Positions 19,896 to 29,378 are shown, numbered from the stretch's first letter. The stretch: 64,000 bases of DNA from Iamia sp038233075 (GCA_038233075.1 JBBSMQ010000018.1:1-64000), one strand, 5' to 3'. Notes: generated by a model not told the origin, from the sequence alone. Made by a program: numbers and translations.

Positions 19896-21943
19896 GCCGA
19901 GGCGGTGGCGAACTGCTTGCGACCGAGGAGCAGGGCGGCGCCGTAGGCGAGGGCGACGATGATCAACAGGTTCCGGTAGCCCAACAGCAGCGCTCCGTAC
20001 TCCAGCAGGCCGCCGACCATGCTGCCGACGAGGTTGGCGCCGAACGCGGTCATGGAGTGGCTGGTGGCCTTGAACCTCTGGGTGAAGATCACATTGGCGG
20101 TGAAGACCGGGAAGAAGGCCAGCGTGACGGCGGCGATGAAGCGGGGGACCACGGCCAGGTCGAGCAGGGTCGCGGGTGGGATGACGAAGGCCAGCACGAG
20201 CGAGGCTAGCAGCACCAGGTAGAGCCGCTCGGGTTTCTTGAACGTGACCCGTCGCGACACGGCCACGGCGACCAGCACCGAGAGCAGCACCCCGACGAAC
20301 ACCAGGGCGTTCACCAGCCAGGTGGTGCCGAAGTACAGCGCGAAGCCCACCACTGCCTTGGTCTCGAGCAGGAGGAAGGCCACGCCCATGGCGAAGAGGT
20401 CGGCGTAGGTGCGCATGCCCCCGAGCTTCCCGCCGATGAGGCGCACCGCGACGAGGGAGAAGGCGAGGATCAGCCCGGCGGTGATCAGGTACAGGCCGGG
20501 GATGCTGCGTTCACGCAGGTAGGGGAACGGGTGGTCGTCGGAGGCGGGGGCGGGGGCCGAGGTCGCCTCGGCTCCGGGCCACACCGAGTCCGGAGGGCAG
20601 TTGATGGCGCCGGGATCCTCCGACGCGATGAGGACCGACAGGTTGAAGCTGCCGATCTTGGTGACGCACGGGGGGGTGCCGAAGGCCTGCTCGAGGGTGT
20701 TGGCGTAGCGGTCCACCAACCAGGGCTCGCGGAAGAAGTTGTACATGGCGAACACGCCGCCCGGTTCGAGGCGGTCGCGGGCGGTGCGGGCCGCCTCCTC
20801 GGTGAACAGGTAGGACTCCAAGCGCACCGACGAGGCCCCCTGCACGAGGGTGAGCGAGTCCGGGAGGGCCAGGAGGATCTTGTCCCACTTCTCGTCCGAG
20901 CGTTCGAGGTAGGCCCGCCCGTCGTCGATGTGGATGTCGACCCGAGGGTCGGTCCACGGGTCGTCCGGGTGGTTGTCGCGGGCCAGGTCGATGAGGCGCT
21001 GGTCGATCTCGACGGCATCGACGCTCGTCGCCCCCCGGCGCAGGGCCGAGGCCACGTCGTTGCCGGAGCCGGCGCCGATGATGAGGGTGTCACCCCCCTC
21101 GGGCTGGGCGATGTTCTGGTAGACGAACTCGTAGAGGGCGTTGTCCTCGGTGGGGATCTGGGTCCAGTGCGGGCTCTGGTTGACCGTGGTGTTGACCCCG
21201 CCGTCGACGTTCTCCTCGTACTGGATCCGGTAGTAGGGCGACCAGACCACGTTGCCCTTGGTGGCCTCGATGCCGAACGGGATGAGGAGGCCGAGGAGGC
21301 CGATGCCCGCCACCACCGGTCGCCAGGTGGGTCGGGGAGAGACGGTCACCGCGATGATGGCGGCGATGACGATCCCCCACACGATGGGCCGGGCGCCGAG
21401 GAACGCCAGCCCCGTGAAGGCCACGATGCCGGCGACGCTGCCGATCAGGTCGAGCTTGTAGGCCTGGAGGGGCTCGAAGCGCCCGAAGGTGCGGGCCACA
21501 CCGTCGCCGATGGAGGCCAGCACCGCGGCCACGGCCACGAACAGGATGACCAGCACCAGCTCACGGGGAATGGCGCTCTTGGGCTCGATGGTGTCAAAGA
21601 AGATCAGGCCCTCGGTCCGCACCTCGAGGGGCACCGGGAACAGCTGGACGTAGAGGACGAGGCCGCCGAGGAGGAGGGGGAAGAAGGGGTAGATCGGGCG
21701 TCCGCCCCGACCGGCCCACAGGAACCCCAGGCCGATGCCGAGGAAGCTCCCCAGCAGCACGAAGTTGGAGAAGTAGCTGAGGTAGAAGACCTCGGCGCCG
21801 AGCCACCGGATGAGGGCCAGCTCGGTGAACAGCATGAGGAAGGTGAGCAGCACCAGCCGGGCGCGGGGACCGACGAGGCCCTCCCGCGCCGGTGGAGCGT
21901 CGGGCGCCTCGGGGTCGGCGGTGAGGTCGACGGTCCCTGACAT
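19892..21943 (-). CDS. Membrane-anchored spermine/spermidine-synthase-like protein
   Basis: 683 residues in three parts: an N-terminal block of about eight helices (30-290), a spermidine-synthase-type Rossmann domain (about 330-540) with DTLIIGAGSGNDVASALRRG and DAVEIDQRLIDLAR, and a C-terminal helix block (560-680). The DDGRAYLERSDEKWDKI stretch is at the aminopropyltransferase active-site position. Whether it makes polyamines is doubtful, since no polyamine gene is nearby and the partner is a GT-C protein. The ATG at 21943 is supported by a TACTCT box nine bases upstream. An extended frame to 22267 runs back through the divergent gene and was rejected. Confidence 0.85.
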   Translation of the reverse strand: MSGTVDLTADPEAPDAPPAREGLVGPRARLVLLTFLMLFTELALIRWLGAEVFYLSYFSNFVLLGSFLGIGLGFLWAGRGGRPIYPFFPLLLGGLVLYVQLFPVPLEVRTEGLIFFDTIEPKSAIPRELVLVILFVAVAAVLASIGDGVARTFGRFEPLQAYKLDLIGSVAGIVAFTGLAFLGARPIVWGIVIAAIIAVTVSPRPTWRPVVAGIGLLGLLIPFGIEATKGNVVWSPYYRIQYEENVDGGVNTTVNQSPHWTQIPTEDNALYEFVYQNIAQPEGGDTLIIGAGSGNDVASALRRGATSVDAVEIDQRLIDLARDNHPDDPWTDPRVDIHIDDGRAYLERSDEKWDKILLALPDSLTLVQGASSVRLESYLFTEEAARTARDRLEPGGVFAMYNFFREPWLVDRYANTLEQAFGTPPCVTKIGSFNLSVLIASEDPGAINCPPDSVWPGAEATSAPAPASDDHPFPYLRERSIPGLYLITAGLILAFSLVAVRLIGGKLGGMRTYADLFAMGVAFLLLETKAVVGFALYFGTTWLVNALVFVGVLLSVLVAVAVSRRVTFKKPERLYLVLLASLVLAFVIPPATLLDLAVVPRFIAAVTLAFFPVFTANVIFTQRFKATSHSMTAFGANLVGSMVGGLLEYGALLLGYRNLLIIVALAYGAALLLGRKQFATASA

Positions 21944-21952
21944 GAGGGGCCG

Positions 21953-21958
21953 AGAGTA
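21953..21958 (-). promoter_or_regulatory. Leaderless -10 box (TACTCT) of the spermine-synthase-like operon
   Basis: TACTCT on the minus strand lies nine bases before the ATG at 21943. Its divergent neighbour at 22059 has the same layout. Confidence 0.5.
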
Positions 21959-22044
21959 GCGTTCACCTCCCCCGCGAAGGGAACCGCCCCCCGATCGCGG
22001 CCCGCGTCGGCGACAGGACCTCGGGCCCGGGGCGGCGGTGACGG

Positions 22045-22050
22045 TAGTCT
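22045..22050 (+). promoter_or_regulatory. Leaderless -10 box (TAGTCT) of the polyprenol GT2
   Basis: TAGTCT lies eight bases before the ATG at 22059, which favours that codon over the GTG at 22038. Confidence 0.5.
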
Positions 22051-22058
22051 CGCCGCCC

Positions 22059-22808
22059 ATGCGCGTCATGGTGCTCGTCCCCACGTACGACGAGGTGGAG
22101 AACGTCGAGCCCATGGTGAGGGCGATCCGGGCCGCCGCGCCGGAGGCGTCGGTCCTGGTCATCGATGATGCCAGTCCGGACGGCACGGCCGATGTGGCCG
22201 AGGAGGTCGCGCTCGAGCTGGGCCAGGTCGACGTCTTGCGCCGGGCGGGCAAGGACGGGCTGGGCAACGCCTACCGCGCCGGGTTCGCCCATGCCATCGC
22301 CCTCGGCTTCGAGGTCCTCGTCACCATCGATGCCGACTTCTCCTTCGACCCCGACGTGATCCCCACCCTCGTGGCCGAGCTGGAGACGGGCCGGGACCTG
22401 GTCGCCGGCTCCCGGTACGTGCCAGGGGGGACCACGCCCAACTGGCCGGTCCACCGGCGCGCCCTGTCCCGGTACGGCAACCGCTACACCTGCTGGGTGC
22501 TCGGCCTCCCCGTCAGCGACGCCACGTCCGGTTTCCGGGCCTACCGGGCGTCGGTGCTGGAGGCCATTGGGTACGACACGACCCGCGCCAACGGGTACGC
22601 CTTCATGACCGAGCTGGCCTTCCGGATCGCGTCCGACGGTGGTGACATCAGCGAGATCCCCATCGAGTTCCGCGACCGCGAGCGCGGCACCTCGAAGATG
22701 TCGGGCGGGATCATCGTCGAGTCGATGCTCCGGGTCACCTGGTGGGGGCTGCGCGAGACCCTCCGGCCGGGGCGGTCCGGTCGCCCGTCGGACGCGGCGG
22801 GCTCATGA
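22059..22808 (+). CDS. Polyprenol monophosphomannose synthase-like GT2
   Basis: 249 residues. RVMVLVPTYDEVENVEPMV and SVLVIDDASPDGTAD are hallmarks of the Ppm1/DPM synthase group. VLVTIDADFSFDPDVIP holds the DxD metal site, and GTSKMSGGIIVESMLRVTWW is the typical C-terminal segment. It would transfer mannose from GDP-mannose to polyprenyl phosphate on the inner face. The start was set by the leaderless -10 box. It overlaps the GT39 gene by four bases (ATGA), pairing a donor-lipid maker with a membrane transferase. Confidence 0.92.
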   Translation: MRVMVLVPTYDEVENVEPMVRAIRAAAPEASVLVIDDASPDGTADVAEEVALELGQVDVLRRAGKDGLGNAYRAGFAHAIALGFEVLVTIDADFSFDPDVIPTLVAELETGRDLVAGSRYVPGGTTPNWPVHRRALSRYGNRYTCWVLGLPVSDATSGFRAYRASVLEAIGYDTTRANGYAFMTELAFRIASDGGDISEIPIEFRDRERGTSKMSGGIIVESMLRVTWWGLRETLRPGRSGRPSDAAGS

Positions 22809-24154
22809 CCGCAGCACCCCGGGGGGGCCGGGCCCGTCTACGGTCCCGGGTCGGTGCCGGGATCCGATCCGTGCGCGACGACCGGGGACAGGTCGGCATC
22901 GCCATCGCCGCCGCCGTCGGTGCGGTGCTGCGGGTGGCGGCGGTGCTCTATGCCGCCCGCCCCCCGGTGGGGCTGTTCGACCCTGCTCGCTACGCCGGCT
23001 ACGCCCGCGGGATCGGTGCCGGTCGTGGACTGGTCGAGCCCCTGACCGGCCAGCCGACCGCCTACTTCCCCCCCGGGTACCCCTACTTCCTCGGGGGGAC
23101 CCAGGCCGTGATCACCCGCACTCCGCTGCCCGACGACCTGGCGCTGGTCGCGGGCCTGCTCCAGGCCGTCCTCGGCGTGGTGGCCGTCGTCCTGACCGGC
23201 CTCCTGGCGCGCCGTCTCGCCTCGCCGGCGGCCGGGGTCGTGGCCGCGGCCATTATGGCCGTCTACCCCAACCTGGTCCTGCACTCAGCGACGCTGCTCA
23301 GCGAGACCCTCACCATCACCATCCTGCTCGGGTTCCTCGTCGCCCTGGTCCCGCCCGGCCGGGACCGCTGGCCCGGACCTCTTGACCGGCGGCGGATGGT
23401 CGTCGCGGGGCTCCTGTTCGGCGCCCTGCTGCTGGTGCGTCCCGTGGCCGCAGGCGTCGTCGTCGCCGCGGTGGCGGCGTGGCTGGTGGCCCGGGAGGGG
23501 TGGCGCCGCACCCTGGTGCGCAGCGCCCTGGTGGTGGGCGTCGGACTGCTCTGCCTGGCGCCGTGGACCCTGCGCAACGTGGTCCGCATGGACGCCTTCG
23601 TCCTGCTGTCGACCAACACCGGCGACAACCTCTGCATCGGCCACGCCCCCAACGCCAACGGCGCCTACGTGGAGGCACCGGCGTGCAACACGGGCACCGG
23701 CGTCCAGGGCGGCCCCGCCGACGAGGTCGCCTCGGACCGCGAGAAGACCAGCCGGGGGCTCCGCTTCGCGCGGGAGGGCTGGCGGGACGAGCCCGGCCTG
23801 GTGGTCGACCGCTTCGTGACCCTGGTCGAGCGCGACGACGACTCGATCCGGGCCACCGTGTCCTACGGCCTCGACCCGTGGTCCATCACCGACGACTTCA
23901 CGACCAAGGCCCGGGTCTTCGACTGGTCCTGGTTCGCGGTCGGGGTGCTGGGCACGGTGGGCTTGATCCGCCTGGCTTGGAGCCGCCGCGGCGAGCAGCT
24001 GCTCCTGCCCCTCGCCACCCTGGCCGTGTTGGCGGCCCCCCTGGTCACCTTCGCCGATGCCCGCTTCAAGCTGCCAGTGGTCCCCCTGCTCGCGGTGGGT
24101 GCCGCGGCCCTGGTCACCCGGGCCCGCCCCGCGGCGCGCCAGCCCGGCGGGTAG
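22805..24154 (+). CDS. GT39-type (PMT/ArnT-like) membrane glycosyltransferase
   Basis: 449 residues with about ten helices. The first periplasmic loop has LFDPARYAGYARGIG and PTAYFPPGYPYFLGG, which match the acidic and PPGYP motifs of glycosyltransferase 39. It would use a polyprenyl-phosphate sugar on the outer face. The ATG lies in the ATGA overlap with the Ppm1-like gene, so the two are translationally coupled. It has only 15 bases to the convergent flavoprotein gene and no obvious terminator. Confidence 0.88.
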   Translation: MTAAPRGGRARLRSRVGAGIRSVRDDRGQVGIAIAAAVGAVLRVAAVLYAARPPVGLFDPARYAGYARGIGAGRGLVEPLTGQPTAYFPPGYPYFLGGTQAVITRTPLPDDLALVAGLLQAVLGVVAVVLTGLLARRLASPAAGVVAAAIMAVYPNLVLHSATLLSETLTITILLGFLVALVPPGRDRWPGPLDRRRMVVAGLLFGALLLVRPVAAGVVVAAVAAWLVAREGWRRTLVRSALVVGVGLLCLAPWTLRNVVRMDAFVLLSTNTGDNLCIGHAPNANGAYVEAPACNTGTGVQGGPADEVASDREKTSRGLRFAREGWRDEPGLVVDRFVTLVERDDDSIRATVSYGLDPWSITDDFTTKARVFDWSWFAVGVLGTVGLIRLAWSRRGEQLLLPLATLAVLAAPLVTFADARFKLPVVPLLAVGAAALVTRARPAARQPGG

Positions 24155-24169
24155 GCGGTCCGGAGGACC

Positions 24170-25753
24170 TCAGCTGTCGGTGACGCCCCGGTCGGACCGG
24201 ACCTTCTCGGTCTCGGCCCGGGCGATCACGGGGGCGTCGCGCCCGGTGCCCTTGGAGCTCGCGGAGCGCGACGTGGAGGTCTCCGAGAGAGTCTCGTGGT
24301 ACTCCTCCTCCACGTTGACCTCCCAGATGTCGTGGCCGGCACCGGTGACGATGTTCTCCACGGTGAGCATGGCCGTGAACATCGAGTGGTCCTGGTTGTT
24401 GTACCGGAACATGCCGTTGCGGCCCACGGGGTGGACGTTGGGGGCGTGACGCTCCAGCCACTCGCGGAGGATCTTCACGTTGGCCTGGTAGTGCTCGTCG
24501 TAGGTGGGGTAGGCCTTGGGCATGCGGACCACGTAGCCGGTCTCGACCCGGGAGGGCTCGACCAGGTCGAGCGCTGCCAGTTCCCGCTTGCCCTGCTCCA
24601 CCAGGTCCTCGTCGGCCGAGGTCCACATGCGGTCGCCCTCGAAGACGAAGTACTCCAGGCCGAGCACGTTGCGGCCCTCCTTCACCAGGTAGGGGGACCA
24701 AGAGCCGAAGTTCTGGATGCGGCCCACCTCGACGGCGGGGTCGTGCACGTAGATCCAGTTGTCCATCCAGGGCACGTCGTCCTCGGGCACCACCAGGGCC
24801 ACGGTGAGGAAGTCCCGGAACGCCAGGTCGTCGGCGGCCTTCCTGACCTCGTCGGGCACGGGTGGGTCCATGGCCTGGAGCAGCTGGGAGATGGGCATGG
24901 ACGAGATGATGTGGTCGGCGGAGTAGGTCGACGCGGCGCCGTCGCCGGTGGTGGCGGTGACCTCGACCGCCCGGCCGCCCTCGTGGCGGATGCGGATGAC
25001 CCGGGTGCCCATGTGGACCTTGGAGCCCTGGGCCTCGACCTTGTCGCGACAGACCTCCCACATCATCCCCGGGCCGTACTTGGGGTACTGGAACTCCTCG
25101 ATGAGGCTGGCGATGTCCTTCTGGTTCCGTCGCGGCAGCAGGGCGTTGAAGATGGCCTTGCCCAGCGACAGCTCCTTGATTCGCTGGGCGGCCCAGTCCG
25201 ACGGCATGGAGCTCACCGGCACACCCCACACCTTCTCGGTGTAGGTCTTGAAGAAGGTGCGGTACAGGCGCCACCCGAAGCGGGCCACCAGCCAGCCCTC
25301 GTAGTTGGTCTGGTCCTTGGGGGGGCGGATGCGGGCCCAGGCGTAGGACGCCACGCAGCGGACGGCCTCCACCGGACCAAGGTTGATGAGGGCGTTGGAC
25401 GCCTTCAACGGGTAGTCGAAGAACTTGCCGTCGTAGAAGATGCGGCTCTTGCGCGGTCGGAGCAGGAAGTCCTCGTCCGGGAGGATCTCGTGCCAGAGGT
25501 CCTCGACCTCGGTGACCTTGGTGAAGAAGCGGTGCCCGCCGATGTCGAAGCGCCAGCCGTCGCGCTCGGCGGTGCGGCTGATGCCCCCGACCACCTGATC
25601 GGCCTCGAGGATGGTGGAGGCGATCCCGTACTTGTGGAACTGGTAGGCCGCGGTGAGCCCGGCCGGCCCCGCCCCGATGACGACGATGTCGCCGTCGGCG
25701 TCGGGGGGGTCGGTGGCCGCGGTCGGTGCGGGGGCGGTGGTCTCGTCGCTCAT
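24170..25753 (-). CDS. FAD-dependent UDP-galactopyranose-mutase/protoporphyrinogen-oxidase-like flavoprotein
   Basis: 527 residues. IVVIGAGPAGLTAAYQ at about 23-38 is the FAD dinucleotide fold, and EADQVVGGISRT and DIGGHRFF follow, as in UDP-galactopyranose mutase (Glf) and related amine oxidases. RNGMFRYNNQDHSM near the C-terminus is the FAD-closing motif. Proteins of this group are frequent in surface-glycan loci and may form furanose sugars, which would suit the AftD-like enzyme, but true Glf proteins are near 390 residues. So the reaction is uncertain. It has its own promoter region opposite the acyltransferase. Confidence 0.85.
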   Translation of the reverse strand: MSDETTAPAPTAATDPPDADGDIVVIGAGPAGLTAAYQFHKYGIASTILEADQVVGGISRTAERDGWRFDIGGHRFFTKVTEVEDLWHEILPDEDFLLRPRKSRIFYDGKFFDYPLKASNALINLGPVEAVRCVASYAWARIRPPKDQTNYEGWLVARFGWRLYRTFFKTYTEKVWGVPVSSMPSDWAAQRIKELSLGKAIFNALLPRRNQKDIASLIEEFQYPKYGPGMMWEVCRDKVEAQGSKVHMGTRVIRIRHEGGRAVEVTATTGDGAASTYSADHIISSMPISQLLQAMDPPVPDEVRKAADDLAFRDFLTVALVVPEDDVPWMDNWIYVHDPAVEVGRIQNFGSWSPYLVKEGRNVLGLEYFVFEGDRMWTSADEDLVEQGKRELAALDLVEPSRVETGYVVRMPKAYPTYDEHYQANVKILREWLERHAPNVHPVGRNGMFRYNNQDHSMFTAMLTVENIVTGAGHDIWEVNVEEEYHETLSETSTSRSASSKGTGRDAPVIARAETEKVRSDRGVTDS

Positions 25754-25830
25754 CTGGCGGTGGTGCCTCTCAGGCTTCGGCGGGCGGTCCCGCGGCCGCA
25801 GCCGGCTGCGGCCGGACCGGGACCGAGAAG

Positions 25831-25836
25831 TAGGGT
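25831..25836 (+). promoter_or_regulatory. Leaderless -10 box (TAGGGT) of the acyltransferase
   Basis: TAGGGT lies nine bases before the ATG at 25846. Confidence 0.5.
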
Positions 25837-25845
25837 GCGGACGTC

Positions 25846-27129
25846 ATGGCCAGCCGTCTCGCGGGCATCCCGCCGACACTGCGGACCGACCGGTCCGAGG
25901 GTACTCGCGCCGGTCCCGGTCGCCGGTATTTCCCGTGCTTCGAGGGCCTTCGGGCCCTCGCCGCCGGCGCCGTGGTCGTGTACCACGCCGTCACCAACGG
26001 CGGGCGCGAGGCGGCCGGGGCCCTCTACACGCCCGTCGCGGTGCTGGACATGGGCGTGTCGGTGTTCTTCGTGCTGTCGGGCTTCCTCTTGTACCGGCCC
26101 TTCGCCGCCGCCGCGGCCGAGGGTCGCCCGGCGCTCGGGCCGCTGCGGTTCTGGTGGCGCCGGATCCTGCGCATCGTGCCCGCCTACTGGTTGGCGCTGT
26201 CGGTGCTGTGGGCCCTCGGCTGGGTCCAGCTCGGCGACCAGCCGTGGCGGTTCTACCTCTTCGTGCAGATCTACGACGCCTTCACCGTGCTGGGCGGGAT
26301 CGTGCCCGCGTGGAGCCTCAACACCGAGATGAGCTTCTACCTGTTCCTGCCCCTGTGGGCCCTGTTCATCCGGCGGGTGCTGGGGCGAGGTCGACCGACC
26401 CTGGCCCTCGACGCTGGCGGCGCGGTGGCGCTCATCGCCCTCGGATACCTGTCCCGCACCGTCATCTCCCGGATCGACCGGGTCTGGGCCATCGGAGGGG
26501 GCGGCGAGGAGGTGACCATGCGAGCGGTGTCGTTCGCCTGGCTGCCCAACACCATCGACCTCTTCGCCCTCGGCATGCTGCTGGCCGTGCTTTCCGTCTG
26601 GGCCGGGCGCGACGACCGCCTTCGCCGGCGGCTCGACGGACTGGCGCAGATGACCGGGCTCTGGTGGGCGGCGGCCGCCGCCGGGTGGCTGGGCTTCGCC
26701 TACGCCTACGGCGAGCCCAGCCTCAACGGGGGCTACCAGGGTGGCTACTGGCAGCTCCGCCAGGCCGCCTTCGGCTTCGTGGCCGTCTGTCTGATGATCC
26801 CCGCCGCGTTCGGTGACCAGCATCGCGGCGTGATCCGGGCCGGGCTCCGGAGCCGCCTGGTGGTGTGGCTGGGGGCGGTGTCCTACGCCCTGTACCTCTG
26901 GCACCTCGACCTGCTGCAGCAGATCCCGGTGTGGCTCGATCAGCCGGTGTCCGAGGTGCCCATCCCCGTGCTGCTGTTCGGCGCCATCGTGATGGGCCTG
27001 GCCGCGGCCAGCCTGAGCTGGTACTTCCTGGAGAAGCCGTTGCAGGCCCTCCGCCGCGACGGCCCGGCCCCGTCGGTGGTGCCGCCGCCCGAGCCCACGT
27101 CACGCGACAGCGCCCTGGTCGGGACGTGA
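25846..27129 (+). CDS. Acyltransferase-3 family membrane O-acyltransferase
   Basis: 427 residues with about ten helices. The N-terminal FEGLRALAAGAVVVYHA motif holds the catalytic arginine and histidine of acyltransferase-3. DMGVSVFFVLSGFLLYRPF, RRILRIVPAYWLALSV and a C-terminal SYALYLWHLDLLQQ follow in order. Such enzymes move acetyl or other acyl groups to sugars of surface polymers across the membrane. It sits between the mutase-like flavoprotein and a GT39 gene, in the envelope-glycan block. Confidence 0.92.
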   Translation: MASRLAGIPPTLRTDRSEGTRAGPGRRYFPCFEGLRALAAGAVVVYHAVTNGGREAAGALYTPVAVLDMGVSVFFVLSGFLLYRPFAAAAAEGRPALGPLRFWWRRILRIVPAYWLALSVLWALGWVQLGDQPWRFYLFVQIYDAFTVLGGIVPAWSLNTEMSFYLFLPLWALFIRRVLGRGRPTLALDAGGAVALIALGYLSRTVISRIDRVWAIGGGGEEVTMRAVSFAWLPNTIDLFALGMLLAVLSVWAGRDDRLRRRLDGLAQMTGLWWAAAAAGWLGFAYAYGEPSLNGGYQGGYWQLRQAAFGFVAVCLMIPAAFGDQHRGVIRAGLRSRLVVWLGAVSYALYLWHLDLLQQIPVWLDQPVSEVPIPVLLFGAIVMGLAAASLSWYFLEKPLQALRRDGPAPSVVPPPEPTSRDSALVGT

Positions 27130-27322
27130 GGCCCGAGCGACGCGGGAACCGTCACGCCGCGCCTCCGGCACCGGGCCGGCGGCGCGGGTCCACGGGGCCG
27201 GGGGCGGGCTGCAGCCATCCGCAAGGCGCGGACGGGGCGATCGGGCCGGGTCGGTCGGGCGGTGACCGTGGGTGCCGGGCTCCCGATCACCGGCGATCCG
27301 CGGGACGGACAGGCGCCTCCCC

Positions 27323-27328
27323 TACCGT
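27323..27328 (+). promoter_or_regulatory. Leaderless -10 box (TACCGT) of the second GT39 protein
   Basis: TACCGT lies six bases before the GTG at 27335, which decides that start over a longer frame from 27272. Confidence 0.5.
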
Positions 27329-27334
27329 TCGATC

Positions 27335-28957
27335 GTGACCGACGACGCCCCCCTGGCTGCGGCCCGCGAGCACCGATGGGAGCCATGGCCCCAGGTGGAG
27401 GTCCCACCGCTGCGACCTCGGTGGGGCCGCGCCCTCGACGTGATCGGGCTGGGCGTCGTGGCGGTGGTCGGGCTGGTCCTGCGGGTGCTGCAGCGCTCGC
27501 CGCTCTGGCTCGACGAGGCCCTGAGCGCCAACATCGCTGCGCTGCCGCTGGGCGACATCCCGGGTGCGCTGGAGCGCGACGGGCATCCGCCGCTCTACTA
27601 CGTGCTCCTCCACGGATGGCAGGAGGTCGTGGGCGAGGGCGACCTGGCCGTGCGACTCCTCTCGGCGGTCATCGGCCTGGCCCTGCTGCCGCTGGCGTGG
27701 TCGGCCGCGGGGCGCATCGGGGGTCGGCGCGCCGCCTGGGCCGCGCTGGTGCTGGTCGCGCTCAACCCGTTCGTCCTGCGCTACTCCACCGAGGCCCGCA
27801 TGTACGAGCTGGTCATGGTCCTGGCCCTCGCCGGCTGGCTCGTCGCCGACCACGCCCTGCGCCGGCCCGACCCCCCCCGTCTGGCCGGACTGGCGCTCAT
27901 CACCGCCGCCCTGCTGTGGACGCACTACTGGGGCCTGTGGCTCTGCGGCGCGGCCGGCGTGGGTCTGGCGGTCCGAGCCTTCCTGGCCCACCGCGCCGGC
28001 CTGCCGGCGCGCCGGCGCGCGTCGCTGCGAGTGGCGGGGTCGTTGGCGATCGGCGGTGCCCTGTTCCTGCCCTGGATCCCGACGCTCCTGTACCAGTCGG
28101 CCCACACCGGGACCCCGTGGGCCGAGCCCTCGATCCCCACCGAGGTCGCCGCCGTCTCGCTCGTCGACCTGGGCGGTGGCGTCGCGGGAGAGTCGATCCT
28201 GCTGGCCATGGCCCTGGTGCTCCTCGTCGCCCTGGGCCTGTTCGCCGCCCCGGGCACCGGCACCCGCATCGACCTCGACCTGCGCACCCGACCCGAGGTG
28301 CGGCGCCTGGCGCTGCTGGTGCTGGGCACCATGGTCGTCGCCGGCCTGATCGCCTACCCGGCCAACGCCGCCTACGCCACCCGCTACTTCTCGGTGGTGG
28401 CCCCGATGGTCCTGGTGCTCGCCGGCGTGGGCGCGGCCCGGATCGGCGGGGCGGTGTCGTTCCGCATCGTCCTCGCCGCCGTGCTGGTGCTGGGGACGGT
28501 GTCGGGGGTGCGCACGGCGGTGAGTCGCCCCCGCACCCAGGCCCGGGAGGTGGCCGAGGCCATCGAGGAGCGGGCGGCCGCCGACCCCGGTGCCCTGGTC
28601 CTCATCTGCCCCGACCAGCTGGGCCCGGCCCTCTCCCGAGAGCTGCCCGACGACGTGGAGGCCGTCACCTACCCCCGCTTCGAGGCCCCCGGCCTGGTCG
28701 ACTGGGTCGACTACGAGGAACGCCTGGAGGGGGTCTCGCCCGAGGCGTTCGTGGCCGAGGCCCTGGAGCGGGCTGGGGATCGTGACATCTGGCTGGTGTG
28801 GTCGGGCACCTACCGCACCCACGAGGGGACCTGCGAGAAGGTGGCCGACACCCTCCAGGGGTCTCGCCCCGAGGGCTCGGCGGTGGTCCTGGCCAACGGG
28901 GCCAACTTCGAGCAGGCCTACGCCTACCTCTACCCCGCTCCGGCCCCCACCCCGTAG
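27335..28957 (+). CDS. GT-C/GT39-type mannosyltransferase-like membrane protein
   Basis: 540 residues. SPLWLDEALSANIAALPLGD followed by ERDGHPPLYYVLLHGW gives the acidic pair and the GHPPLYY loop characteristic of this GT39 subgroup. About ten helices follow, and a soluble C-terminal domain of about 160 residues ends the protein. It would take a sugar from a polyprenyl phosphate on the outer membrane face. The GTG start is fixed by the TACCGT box six bases before it. It ends at a hairpin shared with the convergent zinc-ribbon gene. Confidence 0.88.
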   Translation: MTDDAPLAAAREHRWEPWPQVEVPPLRPRWGRALDVIGLGVVAVVGLVLRVLQRSPLWLDEALSANIAALPLGDIPGALERDGHPPLYYVLLHGWQEVVGEGDLAVRLLSAVIGLALLPLAWSAAGRIGGRRAAWAALVLVALNPFVLRYSTEARMYELVMVLALAGWLVADHALRRPDPPRLAGLALITAALLWTHYWGLWLCGAAGVGLAVRAFLAHRAGLPARRRASLRVAGSLAIGGALFLPWIPTLLYQSAHTGTPWAEPSIPTEVAAVSLVDLGGGVAGESILLAMALVLLVALGLFAAPGTGTRIDLDLRTRPEVRRLALLVLGTMVVAGLIAYPANAAYATRYFSVVAPMVLVLAGVGAARIGGAVSFRIVLAAVLVLGTVSGVRTAVSRPRTQAREVAEAIEERAAADPGALVLICPDQLGPALSRELPDDVEAVTYPRFEAPGLVDWVDYEERLEGVSPEAFVAEALERAGDRDIWLVWSGTYRTHEGTCEKVADTLQGSRPEGSAVVLANGANFEQAYAYLYPAPAPTP

Positions 28958-28996
28958 ACCGCCCTCGGCCGGCGTCCCCCGACCGAGGCGGGGGTC
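28957..28996. terminator. Hairpin between convergent GT39 and zinc-ribbon genes
   Basis: CCGCCCTCGG (28959-28968) can pair with CCGAGGCGG (28983-28991) with one bulged base, and GACC/GGTC flank it. No T-run. It probably ends both transcripts. Confidence 0.45.
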
Positions 28997-29261
28997 AGTC
29001 CTTGAGTGCCACTGCGTTGGGGGTGACGTTCAGCTTGGGCACGTAGTCGTCCTGGGCCACGGCGCGCGCCTCACCCCGGACGCGCGCCCGCAGGTCGGCC
29101 CGGCAGACGGTGCAGGGGCCGTAGGCGGCCTCGGTCACATCGTCGCGGCACCGGGGACAGGCGAAGGCGAGGTCGCCCGGACCCGGTTCGGGCGGCACCG
29201 TGGCCTGGCGCCAGGGCTCGGATGGGAAGCCGTCGGTCGGTGGGGGAGCGGCGGCGGTCAT
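28995..29261 (-). CDS. Small zinc-ribbon protein
   Basis: 88 residues from the ATG at 29261. Two CxxC pairs (CPRC and CTVC, 15 residues between them) form a probable zinc ribbon, flanked by Pro-rich and basic segments. An ATG at 29273 would add four residues. No family is recognised and no enzymatic motif is present; it may bind nucleic acid or protein. It is divergent from the 73-residue protein at 29385. Confidence 0.65.
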   Translation of the reverse strand: MTAAAPPPTDGFPSEPWRQATVPPEPGPGDLAFACPRCRDDVTEAAYGPCTVCRADLRARVRGEARAVAQDDYVPKLNVTPNAVALKD

Positions 29262-29372
29262 GGCTCTGAGCATCGCAGATGGCGCCGGCCCACCGGTGGT
29301 CCCCAGGCGGAGCCCGTCAATCCACCGGAGATCCACAGGTCCTGCCCCTTCCTCCCCACAGGCCGCTCGTCG

Positions 29373-29378
29373 TACCGT
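29373..29378 (+). promoter_or_regulatory. Leaderless -10 box (TACCGT) of the 73-residue protein
   Basis: TACCGT lies six bases before the ATG at 29385, so the transcript probably starts at or near that codon. Confidence 0.5.

Noticed and set aside
24296..26332. 678-residue plus-strand ORF across the flavoprotein and acyltransferase genes
   Set aside because: It is antisense to the flavoprotein and out of frame with the acyltransferase.
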